Shown piece by piece: positions 1-5,158 of a stretch of 7,215 nucleotides of DNA. The position numbers were made by a program, and so were the translations under genes. Position 1 is the first letter of the stretch. Each line of letters starts with the position of its first letter. Where the stretch lies: the NCBI GenBank assembly GCA_023422735.1, contig JAFAGL010000031.1, positions 1 through 7,215 on the forward strand, read 5' to 3'. The DNA is from Pseudomonadota bacterium. GTDB lineage: Bacteria > Pseudomonadota > Alphaproteobacteria > Rhizobiales > Rhizobiaceae. Below the pieces are notes generated by a model. The model had not been told where the DNA came from and did no database searches. It worked only from the letters and a program-made list of their open reading frames with translations.

Positions 1-783
1 ATCAACTCCGTGCGCTTGCGCATGCCGATCGTCGAACGCTTTTTGCAGACCTATCAGCCAGACGTTCTGTGCCTGCAGGAAATCAAGGTTTCGGATGAGT
101 TGTTTCCGAGAGCCGCGTTCGAGGCGCTCGGCTATGAGCACGTCACCTTCCACGGTCAGAAGGGCTACCACGGGGTCGCGACGGTTGCGAAACATCGCAT
201 CGACATCGAGGAGAAGCGTAATTTCTGCGATATGGGTGACACGCGTCATATGTCGACGCGCATCGACATCGGCGGCAAGTCGATCCTGCTGCATAATTTC
301 TATGTCCCGGCGGGCGGAGATGAGCCCAATCCCGATTTGAACCCGAAATTCCGCCACAAACTGGATTTCATCGAGGAGATGCGCTGCTTCAACGCCATGC
401 ATGGCGACAACACCGCATCGATTCTGGTGGGCGATCTCAACATCGCACCCCTGGAAAACGATGTGTGGTCGCACAAGCAGATGCTGAAAGTGGTGAGCCA
501 TACACCGGTTGAAACGCAAGGGCTGGAATCCATGCGTCAGGACGGCGGGTGGGAAGACCTGATGCGCCGTCATGTTCCCGCCGATCAGAAGCTTTATACT
601 TGGTGGAGCTATCGTGCTGCCGATTGGGCTGCGTCTGACCGCGGGCGGCGTCTCGATCACATTTGGGGTTCAGCCAATCTCAAGCCCTTGCTGCGCGACA
701 TTGAAATCGTTCGCGATGCCCGCGGCTGGGATCGTCCATCCGATCATGTGCCGGTGATCGCGCGGTTTGATCTGGGTGCTTAG
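1..783 (+). CDS. xthA: Exodeoxyribonuclease III (AP endonuclease), 5'-truncated by window edge
   Basis: XthA is a Mg-dependent nuclease of the exonuclease III/APE1 family. It cuts DNA 5' to abasic sites and removes damaged 3' ends in cytoplasmic base-excision repair. The frame is open from base 1, which reads INSVRLRMP; family proteins begin near MKIATWNINSVR, so only about seven codons are missing. The GTG at 10 lies inside the conserved NSVR and is not the start. In the 260 visible residues the family's active-site set is complete: E27 in LQEIK, Y101 in NFYVPAG, D145 and N147 in GDLN, D219 in LDH, and D248/H249 in SDH. With the missing residues added, the first acidic residue falls at 34, as in E. 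coli XthA. Length (about 267) is normal. It converges with the cyclic-nucleotide-binding gene, with 30 bases between the stops. No sign of damage. Confidence 0.96.
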   Translation: MNSVRLRMPIVERFLQTYQPDVLCLQEIKVSDELFPRAAFEALGYEHVTFHGQKGYHGVATVAKHRIDIEEKRNFCDMGDTRHMSTRIDIGGKSILLHNFYVPAGGDEPNPDLNPKFRHKLDFIEEMRCFNAMHGDNTASILVGDLNIAPLENDVWSHKQMLKVVSHTPVETQGLESMRQDGGWEDLMRRHVPADQKLYTWWSYRAADWAASDRGRRLDHIWGSANLKPLLRDIEIVRDARGWDRPSDHVPVIARFDLGA

Positions 784-813
784 ACCCCAAACGCTCAGGT
801 CTGCCTGATGCAG

Positions 814-1269
814 CTAATCGCCGAACCGCGCGGACAGGCCGGTGATTTTCTGCACCAGTTCCTGCAACTGCGCAGCAATTCGGTCATGCAACAGCATGGC
901 GATATCGGGATATTCTTCGAGAATGCGGCGAAACAGCCTTCGGTTGAGGCGCAACAACTCGCAATCGGTGCCGGCCAGCGCACTGGTCGGACGGGTCGTG
1001 TCGGCAATCAGTGCCAATTCGCCCAAAAGCGCGTGGCTGCCGAGGGACTTGAGTTCCACAGCCTCGTCGCCGGTGCCCGATACCAGTGAAACCTCACCAT
1101 GGACGATGACGAACGCGCAGTCAGCCGTGTCGCCTTGAGCATAAATCAGGCGACCTGCGGAAACGGACAGCGTTTCGGCACCGAAGGCCAGCAAGCGCAA
1201 TTGTTCCTGGGTAAACCCGTCAAACAGCGCCACATCGGCCAGAATCCGGATATCGTCATCCAGCGCCAT
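814..1269 (-). CDS. Stand-alone cyclic nucleotide-binding domain protein (CRP-like sensor without HTH)
   Basis: This 151-residue protein is one cyclic-nucleotide-binding (CAP_ED/cNMP) fold plus a C-terminal helix. The beta roll spans about residues 15-110. The phosphate-binding cassette is at 82-96: GELALI (83-88, E84) followed nine residues later by R93. That E-to-R spacing matches the PKA regulatory-subunit cassette (GELALI...R) rather than CRP. After R93 come P-T-S-A. The remaining 40 residues (LFRRILEEY to the end) look like the dimerisation helix region, and there is no helix-turn-helix, so it should not bind DNA as CRP/FNR does. It could signal through a partner or be a degenerate sensor; ligand unknown. 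The start is firm: a TGA stop directly precedes the ATG in frame. It follows the cenR-like gene on the same strand after 62 bases containing an inverted repeat. The family is common beside this regulator in Hyphomicrobiales (from memory). Confidence 0.88.
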   Translation of the reverse strand: MALDDDIRILADVALFDGFTQEQLRLLAFGAETLSVSAGRLIYAQGDTADCAFVIVHGEVSLVSGTGDEAVELKSLGSHALLGELALIADTTRPTSALAGTDCELLRLNRRLFRRILEEYPDIAMLLHDRIAAQLQELVQKITGLSARFGD

Positions 1270-1282
1270 TCACACAAACATC

Positions 1283-1315
1283 CCCGGTACGCCATCTCCC
1301 CTCGTTCGTACCGGG
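1283..1315 (-). repeat. Perfect 9-bp inverted repeat between cenR and the cNMP-binding gene
   Basis: CCCGGTACG at 1283-1291 is exactly complementary to CGTACCGGG at 1307-1315, leaving a 15-base loop. In the minus-strand transcript it begins 16 bases after the cenR-like stop codon. No run of U follows (the next bases read GATGTTTGTG), so it is a poor intrinsic terminator. The only plausible Shine-Dalgarno for the downstream gene, GGGGA at 1281-1285, lies 11 bases before the ATG and overlaps the base of the stem. Folding could therefore limit translation of the cNMP-binding protein. Other readings are a weak terminator, an RNA-processing or stability element, or a dyad protein-binding site. The repeat is seen directly; the function is inference. 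Confidence 0.6.
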
Positions 1316-1331
1316 TGCGAGCAACCGGAGG

Positions 1332-2015
1332 TTACGGAACGAGTTTGTAACCCCCGCTTTCTGTCACAAGAATTTCTGCATTGGAAGGATCACGCTCGAT
1401 CTTCTGGCGCAGGCGATAAACATGCGTTTCCAGCGTGTGCGTGGTGACGCCTGAATTGTATCCCCAGACTTCTTCGAGCAGAACGTCTCGCGTGACCACT
1501 TTTTCGTCGGCCCGGTACAAATATTTGATGATCGCGGATTCTTTTTCCGTCAGCCGGATCTTGCTGTTCTTGGCGTCGATCAGAAGCTTCTGGCTCGGCT
1601 TGAACGTGTAAGGACCGACGGTGAAGGTCGCATCCTCGCTTTGCTCGTGCTGGCGCAGCTGGGCACGGATGCGCGCGAGCAGCACGGCGAAGCGGAAGGG
1701 CTTGGTGACATAATCATTGGCACCGGCTTCCAGCCCCAGGATGGTATCCGAATCGGTGTCTTGCCCGGTCAGCATGATGATCGGCGCCTTGTAGCCGCCC
1801 TTGCGCAGGAGCTTGACCGCTTCGCGACCGTCCATGTCCGGCAAGCCAACATCCATGATGAGGAGATCGACATTGCCGTTGCGGGCCGTGTTCACGCCCT
1901 TTGTGGCTGTGGCTTCCTCGACGACCACGAATTCCTCGTAAAGCGCAAGCTGCTCGGCGAGCGTGGTGCGCAGGTCGTCGTCGTCATCAACAATCAGGAT
2001 GGTCCGAGAAGTCAT
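1332..2015 (-). CDS. cenR: OmpR/PhoB-family response regulator, CenR-like
   Basis: This 227-residue two-component regulator has an N-terminal receiver (about 4-122) and a C-terminal winged helix (about 129-226). Receiver landmarks are all present: the acidic cluster D10-D14, phospho-acceptor D55 in LLIMDVGLPDMDG, T83 in MLTG and K105 in VTKPF. The DNA-binding half has the typical LTEKE (155-159), the recognition-helix stretch THTLETHVYRLRQKIE and the terminal GGYKLVP wing. The sequence most resembles the alphaproteobacterial regulator CenR, which controls cell-envelope genes and is essential in Caulobacter; I assign that name by recognition only. No sensor kinase gene is in the window, so its partner (CenK in Caulobacter) must be elsewhere. 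The start ATG gives the normal short leader MTSRTILIVDD. It is divergent from the L,D-transpeptidase and upstream of the cNMP-binding gene. Another OmpR-type regulator is possible, but the class is certain. Confidence 0.9.
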   Translation of the reverse strand: MTSRTILIVDDDDDLRTTLAEQLALYEEFVVVEEATATKGVNTARNGNVDLLIMDVGLPDMDGREAVKLLRKGGYKAPIIMLTGQDTDSDTILGLEAGANDYVTKPFRFAVLLARIRAQLRQHEQSEDATFTVGPYTFKPSQKLLIDAKNSKIRLTEKESAIIKYLYRADEKVVTRDVLLEEVWGYNSGVTTHTLETHVYRLRQKIERDPSNAEILVTESGGYKLVP

Positions 2016-2129
2016 CGATCAGTCCATGTTTTCCATCGGGCGCGGCTTGACGCTCAACGCAATATGCTGAACGTCCATGGCTGCGAAAGGCCGATCACGT
2101 TGAATTGTCCAGGGAAAGATAGGGCGAGG
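2016..2129. promoter_or_regulatory. Shared upstream region of divergent cenR and L,D-transpeptidase genes
   Basis: These 114 bases separate the start codons of two divergent genes and must hold both promoters if each is transcribed on its own. A -35-like TTGACG is at 2047-2052 on the plus strand, but no convincing -10 lies 16-18 bases downstream. On the minus strand CATATT (2066-2061) resembles a -10 without a good -35. The transpeptidase has a plausible Shine-Dalgarno, AGGG at 2121-2124, five bases before its ATG. I see no long dyad or clear direct repeat. The region's role is inferred from gene layout, not from a recognised motif. Confidence 0.45.
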
Positions 2130-2690
2130 ATGCAAAACAAGCAAAGGCGTGTTGCGCGTGGGGATGCGCCACTTCGACAACTTGTTGTCCGTCCGCGTCC
2201 GGGAAAGCCACGAGAAGGTCTTCTTTCGATCGGCGCAACGGTATTTCCATGCGCTTTGGGGCGCGGTGGAATTTCTTCGCAAAAACGCGAAGGCGATGGG
2301 GCGACGCCCTTGGCGCGGATGCGTTTTTTGCGTGGATATCTGCGCGACCGGACCTTCCCGCAACGCAGTTCCCTTAACCTCAGAATGATCGACGCGAAGC
2401 TAGGTTGGTGCGATGCACCGGGCGATCGCAATTATAATCGACCAGTGAAGCTGCCTTATCGTGCCAGTCATGAAATGATGCGCCGGACAGATCCTCTTTA
2501 CGATGCGGTTTTCGTGCTCGACTGGAATATTCGGCCGGCGAAACGTGGCTGCGGCAGCGCGATCTTCTTTCATCTTGCAAGGCCAGGCTTCCTGCCGACC
2601 GAAGGATGCGTGGCGATAACGCCGCGCGTCATGGCAAGGTTGTTGCCGCGATTGGGGCCAAAAACGGTTCTGGAGGTGCGCCGGGGGTGA
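2130..2690 (+). CDS. Small YkuD-family L,D-transpeptidase, no visible signal peptide
   Basis: This 186-residue protein consists almost wholly of one YkuD (L,D-transpeptidase) catalytic domain. Such enzymes use a cysteine to cross-link or modify peptidoglycan stem peptides in the periplasm. The active-site block is residues 140-163: GCGSAIFFHLARP then FLPTEGCVAI, with C160 the expected nucleophile and H148 the expected His. Upstream, KREGDGATP (52-60) and CDAPGDRNYNRPV (94-106) are typical of the short alphaproteobacterial members. The canonical S/T-H-G-C-x-R is replaced by T-E-G-C-V-A. ATG 2130 is chosen because AGGG sits five bases upstream and the homologous core starts about residue 18; the frame is open far upstream, antisense to cenR, but that part is not family-like. 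The N-terminus (MQNKQRRVARGD) is basic with no hydrophobic segment, so export is unexplained. It converges with the methyltransferase gene, 25 bases between stops. Confidence 0.9.
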   Translation: MQNKQRRVARGDAPLRQLVVRPRPGKPREGLLSIGATVFPCALGRGGISSQKREGDGATPLARMRFLRGYLRDRTFPQRSSLNLRMIDAKLGWCDAPGDRNYNRPVKLPYRASHEMMRRTDPLYDAVFVLDWNIRPAKRGCGSAIFFHLARPGFLPTEGCVAITPRVMARLLPRLGPKTVLEVRRG

Positions 2691-2715
2691 GGGGCGTTGT
2701 TCCGCCTGGCTCCCG

Positions 2716-3393
2716 TTAACGGCCGGAATTGAACTGCCAAACCGTCGTTTTCTTGATCTCCGCATCTTCCAACGCCCGCGTCACCGGCACTTGGTATACA
2801 GCCCAGGCCGTCAAGCGATCCTTTGGCAGATAGGAGCGTCCAGGATCGCCGACCAGAACGACCGCGCCGCGCATGGCCAGCGTTTCGAACCACGGCAACA
2901 GCCTGTCGGCAAACTCACGATCGTAAAACACGTCCCCCGCCAGAACCACGTCCCAGCCTTCGTCGCTGTCGATCAGGTCGGCGATCGTAACATCGAGCGA
3001 AACATCGTTGGCTTCGGCATTCAGAATGATTGCTTCGGCGCAAAACGGGTCGATGTCGGCGCAACTCACCTGCGCCGCGCCGGCCTTGCGCGCCGCGATC
3101 CCCACAAGGCCGGAGCCTGACGCGAAATCGAGAACGCTGCGGTTGGCGACCACGTGCCTGTTATCCAGCAAATAGCGCGCGAGACCCTGGCCGCCTGCCC
3201 AGGCAAAGCCCCAGAACGGTGGCGGCAGGCCGATTTCCTGCAATTCTTCTTCGGTTTTCAACCAAAGATCATGCGCTTCGGTCGCTAGATGCAGCTGAAG
3301 CTCCGGCACATGCGGCGGAGAAAGCCGCTCTGTATTTTCGAGAATAAAGGCGCGAACGTCAAAGATGCGCGCATCTTCCGGCGTTTGCACCAT
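2716..3393 (-). CDS. Class I SAM methyltransferase, ETF-beta lysine methyltransferase (METTL20) type
   Basis: This 225-residue seven-beta-strand methyltransferase resembles the METTL20/ETFBKMT group, whose members (including a characterised Agrobacterium one) methylate lysines of electron transfer flavoprotein beta. Seen in order: a family N-terminal segment with PPFWGFAWAGGQGLARYLLD (58-77), SAM motif I VLDFASGSG (87-95), the acidic ribose-binding residue D113 in CADID, and GDVFYD (153-158), matching the D-x-F-Y signature of the group. It is often annotated as PrmA-like or nicotinamide N-methyltransferase-like, but length and the WAGGQ/DVFY motifs favour the ETF-beta group. It is the last gene of the tsaD-gpsA-YciI-EVE run, starting 6 bases after the EVE stop, so probably translationally coupled. 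No etfB lies in the window, so the substrate is an inference from the family. The stop overlaps a 10-bp palindrome (2713-2722). Confidence 0.85.
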   Translation of the reverse strand: MVQTPEDARIFDVRAFILENTERLSPPHVPELQLHLATEAHDLWLKTEEELQEIGLPPPFWGFAWAGGQGLARYLLDNRHVVANRSVLDFASGSGLVGIAARKAGAAQVSCADIDPFCAEAIILNAEANDVSLDVTIADLIDSDEGWDVVLAGDVFYDREFADRLLPWFETLAMRGAVVLVGDPGRSYLPKDRLTAWAVYQVPVTRALEDAEIKKTTVWQFNSGR

Positions 3394-3399
3394 CCGATC

Positions 3400-3819
3400 T
3401 CAATCCTTCAACCCGCCCATGCGGCAGACTTCAGCCCATTCGTCGGGTTTCACGGGCTGTACAGACAAGCGCATGGAGGTCACCAGAGACATGTCGGCCA
3501 GCTTGGGGTTGGCCTTCACATCCTTCAGCGTCACCGGTTGCGGCATGTCCTTGACGGCGCGGATATCCACGCAATCCCAACGCTCGTCATCGGTGGTTGG
3601 ATCGGGATGCGAAAGTTTGCACACCTCGACAATGCCGACCACCTCCAGCCCTTGGTTGGAATGATAATAAAAACCCAGGTCGCCGATCTTCATGGCCCGC
3701 ATATTGTTGCGGGCCTGATAATTTCGCACGCCGGTCCACGGTTCGCCTTCCGCGCCCTTCGCCTTCTGCTGGTCCCAGGACCAGACATCTGGCTCGGATT
3801 TGAACAACCAGTACTGCAT
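3400..3819 (-). CDS. EVE domain-containing protein (THYN1-like)
   Basis: A single EVE domain fills this 139-residue protein. EVE belongs to the PUA/YTH-like fold and is thought to recognise modified nucleobases in DNA or RNA; the physiological target of these small bacterial members is not established. Hallmarks are YWLFKSEP at the N-terminus (3-10), WTGVRNYQARN (28-38), KIGDLGFYYHSN (44-55), which lines the binding pocket in the family, GIVEV (62-66), and RLSVQPV (117-123). I start at ATG 3819 rather than the upstream in-frame ATG at 3846: the family begins right at M-x-YWLFKSEP, and this ATG overlaps the YciI stop by one base (TGATG), a usual coupling arrangement. It is within the tsaD-gpsA-YciI operon and 6 bases ahead of the methyltransferase. 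No restriction or modification gene accompanies it, so a housekeeping role is more likely than defence. Confidence 0.92.
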   Translation of the reverse strand: MQYWLFKSEPDVWSWDQQKAKGAEGEPWTGVRNYQARNNMRAMKIGDLGFYYHSNQGLEVVGIVEVCKLSHPDPTTDDERWDCVDIRAVKDMPQPVTLKDVKANPKLADMSLVTSMRLSVQPVKPDEWAEVCRMGGLKD

Positions 3820-4112
3820 CACGCTTCCGGCTTGTTGAAGACCCATTTCCAGCCCTTCACCTCGACTTTTTCAAACAAGCCGGCTTTGGCGTATGGATCG
3901 TTGTCGGCGATCGCCTTCGCGGCTTCGAGGCTTTCGGCTTCCACAATCACGATGGAGCCGGTTGGCTTGTCGTCCTCGCCCACGGTCGGGCCGGCCAGAA
4001 CCAGTTTGTTTTCGGCATTCAAGCCGTCCAGATAAGCGACATGCGCCGGGCGCGTATCCATGCGAACCTGCAAATGGCCTGGCTTGTCGGTGCAATAAAT
4101 GGCGAAGTTCAT
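3819..4112 (-). CDS. YciI family protein
   Basis: This 97-residue protein is a full-length member of the YciI family, small ferredoxin-like alpha/beta-barrel proteins whose biochemical role is mostly unknown. Some relatives have dehalogenase or other lyase activity through a His/Asp pair. Conserved positions visible are H24 (in RPAHVAYLDGL), the LAGP turn (39-42), GSIVIVEA (52-59) and the NDPYAKAGLF block (71-80, D72/P73/Y74), followed by VEVKGWKWVF. The start is well supported: AGGAG at 4118-4122 sits five bases upstream of the ATG. It follows gpsA after 59 bases and overlaps the EVE start by one base. The strong ribosome site and the larger gap suggest independent translation initiation after gpsA. 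The family is confident; substrate and reaction cannot be inferred. Confidence 0.92.
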   Translation of the reverse strand: MNFAIYCTDKPGHLQVRMDTRPAHVAYLDGLNAENKLVLAGPTVGEDDKPTGSIVIVEAESLEAAKAIADNDPYAKAGLFEKVEVKGWKWVFNKPEA

Positions 4113-4117
4113 GGTCG

Positions 4118-4122
4118 CTCCT
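4118..4122 (-). promoter_or_regulatory. Ribosome binding site of the YciI gene
   Basis: AGGAG on the minus strand, five bases before the ATG at 4112. It is the clearest Shine-Dalgarno match I see in the window and supports that start codon. Confidence 0.8.
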
Positions 4123-4138
4123 GTTGGTATCTCGTTCG

Positions 4139-4155
4139 GCGCCGATCATTGGCGC
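4139..4155 (-). repeat. Short inverted repeat in the gpsA-YciI gap
   Basis: GCGCC (4139-4143) and GGCGC (4151-4155) flank a 7-base spacer, in the 59-base gap between gpsA and the YciI gene. No U-tract follows on the transcribed strand, so it is not a convincing terminator. It may be an RNA structure modulating expression within the operon, or chance in GC-rich DNA. Confidence 0.3.
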
Positions 4156-4171
4156 GACAGCATGTTTCAGG

Positions 4172-5158
4172 TCAATCGGCTTCGTGCCGCAAAGGGCGTG
4201 TCATCAAAGCTTGCACCGCCTGCGCGATCGTGCTTTCGCCTTTCAGGATCGCATCAACAGCGTGAATGATCGGTGCGGAGATGCCCCGCTGGCTGGCAAT
4301 CTGTGCGGCAATCGTTGCCGTTGCGACGCCTTCGGCGAGCGGCAGACCGTCGAGCGGCTCATTGCGACCCAACGCTTCGCCATATGCAAAATTGCGCGAT
4401 TGCCCGGACCCGCAGGTCAACATCAGATCACCCAGCCCGGACAGCCCCATCAGCGTCTCGCCCTGCGCGCCCAGCGCTTCTCCGATCCGGCGCAATTCCA
4501 CGAAGCCCCGCGTGATCAGCGCTGCCTGGGCGCTGGCGCCAAGTCCCGCGCCGCTGGCTGCACCTGCTGCCAGCGCAAGCACGTTTTTCAGCGCGCCGCC
4601 GATTTCCACGCCGGTCAGGTCATCGGCCGAATAACAACGCAGGCGCGGCGTTGAAAGCTGGGCTGCAAGCTTTGCCGCAAGCGCTCTGTCACGCGCCGCA
4701 ATCGTCACGGCCGTCGGCAGACCGCGCGCCAGATCAGTTGCAAAGCTCGGGCCGGACAAGGCCGAAGCCGGATTGTGCGGCAAAATCTGCTGAAGAATGG
4801 CGGAAGGCAGGCGTCCGGTCTCGCGTTCGATCCCTTTGGCGCAGATCACCACCGGCACGCCGGCTGGAATGAGGCTGGCGAGTTCGCGCATGGCTGCGCC
4901 AAGCTTTTGTGCGGGAATCACCGCCAGGATTATATTGGCGCCGGTCAGAGCCTCGCCGGGTTCAGCGGTCGCGCGCAAAGCCGGGTCGAGGGTGATCCCG
5001 GGCAGATAACGCGCATTCTCCGATCGCTTATTGATCTGAGCGACGGTGGTTCTGTCGCGCGCCCACAAAAGTGTGGGTCGCCCGGCTGCAGCAAATGTAT
5101 TGGCAAGCGCGGTGCCCCAGGCGCCGCCACCCAGAACCGCGATGCGTGCGTTGCTCAT
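4172..5158 (-). CDS. gpsA: NAD(P)-dependent glycerol-3-phosphate dehydrogenase
   Basis: GpsA reduces dihydroxyacetone phosphate to sn-glycerol 3-phosphate, the backbone of phospholipids, in the cytoplasm. The 328-residue protein has normal length. The Rossmann domain begins at once with VLGGGAWGTALAN (8-20). AKGIE (107-111) and SGPSFA (135-140) are the usual substrate-side motifs, and GGALKN (187-192) carries the catalytic lysine K191. TRGFVELRRIG (216-226), GLSGLGDLMLTC (238-249) and QSRN (253-256) complete the C-terminal helical domain. ATG 5158 overlaps the tsaD stop in an ATGA arrangement (4 bases), so its translation is probably coupled to tsaD. The tsaD-gpsA pairing is common in alphaproteobacteria. 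All key residues are intact. Confidence 0.98.
   Translation of the reverse strand: MSNARIAVLGGGAWGTALANTFAAAGRPTLLWARDRTTVAQINKRSENARYLPGITLDPALRATAEPGEALTGANIILAVIPAQKLGAAMRELASLIPAGVPVVICAKGIERETGRLPSAILQQILPHNPASALSGPSFATDLARGLPTAVTIAARDRALAAKLAAQLSTPRLRCYSADDLTGVEIGGALKNVLALAAGAASGAGLGASAQAALITRGFVELRRIGEALGAQGETLMGLSGLGDLMLTCGSGQSRNFAYGEALGRNEPLDGLPLAEGVATATIAAQIASQRGISAPIIHAVDAILKGESTIAQAVQALMTRPLRHEAD

Noticed and set aside
795..808. TCAGG-TCTG-CCTGA mini hairpin between the convergent stops of xthA and the cNMP gene
   Set aside because: Only 5 bp, no U-tract on either strand, and not extendable; too weak to call a bidirectional terminator.
1163..1295. Short leader ORF beginning at an ATG inside the loop of the 1283-1315 repeat and overlapping the cNMP gene out of frame
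   Set aside because: The purine patch is only about two bases from this ATG, the translation has no distinctive features, and overlap with a real gene makes it a likely shadow.
1641..2129. Long open frame on the plus strand upstream of the L,D-transpeptidase, antisense to cenR
   Set aside because: It is in frame with the transpeptidase but its residues (antisense of the receiver and winged helix) match no family and lie outside the YkuD domain. GC-rich codon bias keeps the complementary frame open.
2691..2722. GGCG/CGCC pair and the CCGTTAACGG palindrome between the convergent transpeptidase and methyltransferase genes
   Set aside because: The 4-bp stem is negligible. The 10-bp palindrome has no loop and overlaps a stop codon, so chance or a generic site is likely.
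3400..3819. EVE protein as part of a defence or restriction system
   Set aside because: EVE domains occur in modification-dependent restriction enzymes, but here the protein is domain-only, sits in a housekeeping operon and has no nuclease, methylase or helicase partner.
3820..3846. Nine-residue longer N-terminus for the EVE protein (MGLQQAGSV)
   Set aside because: Lies inside the YciI coding sequence; the family begins at the MQYWLFKSEP methionine, and the TGATG overlap supports that start.
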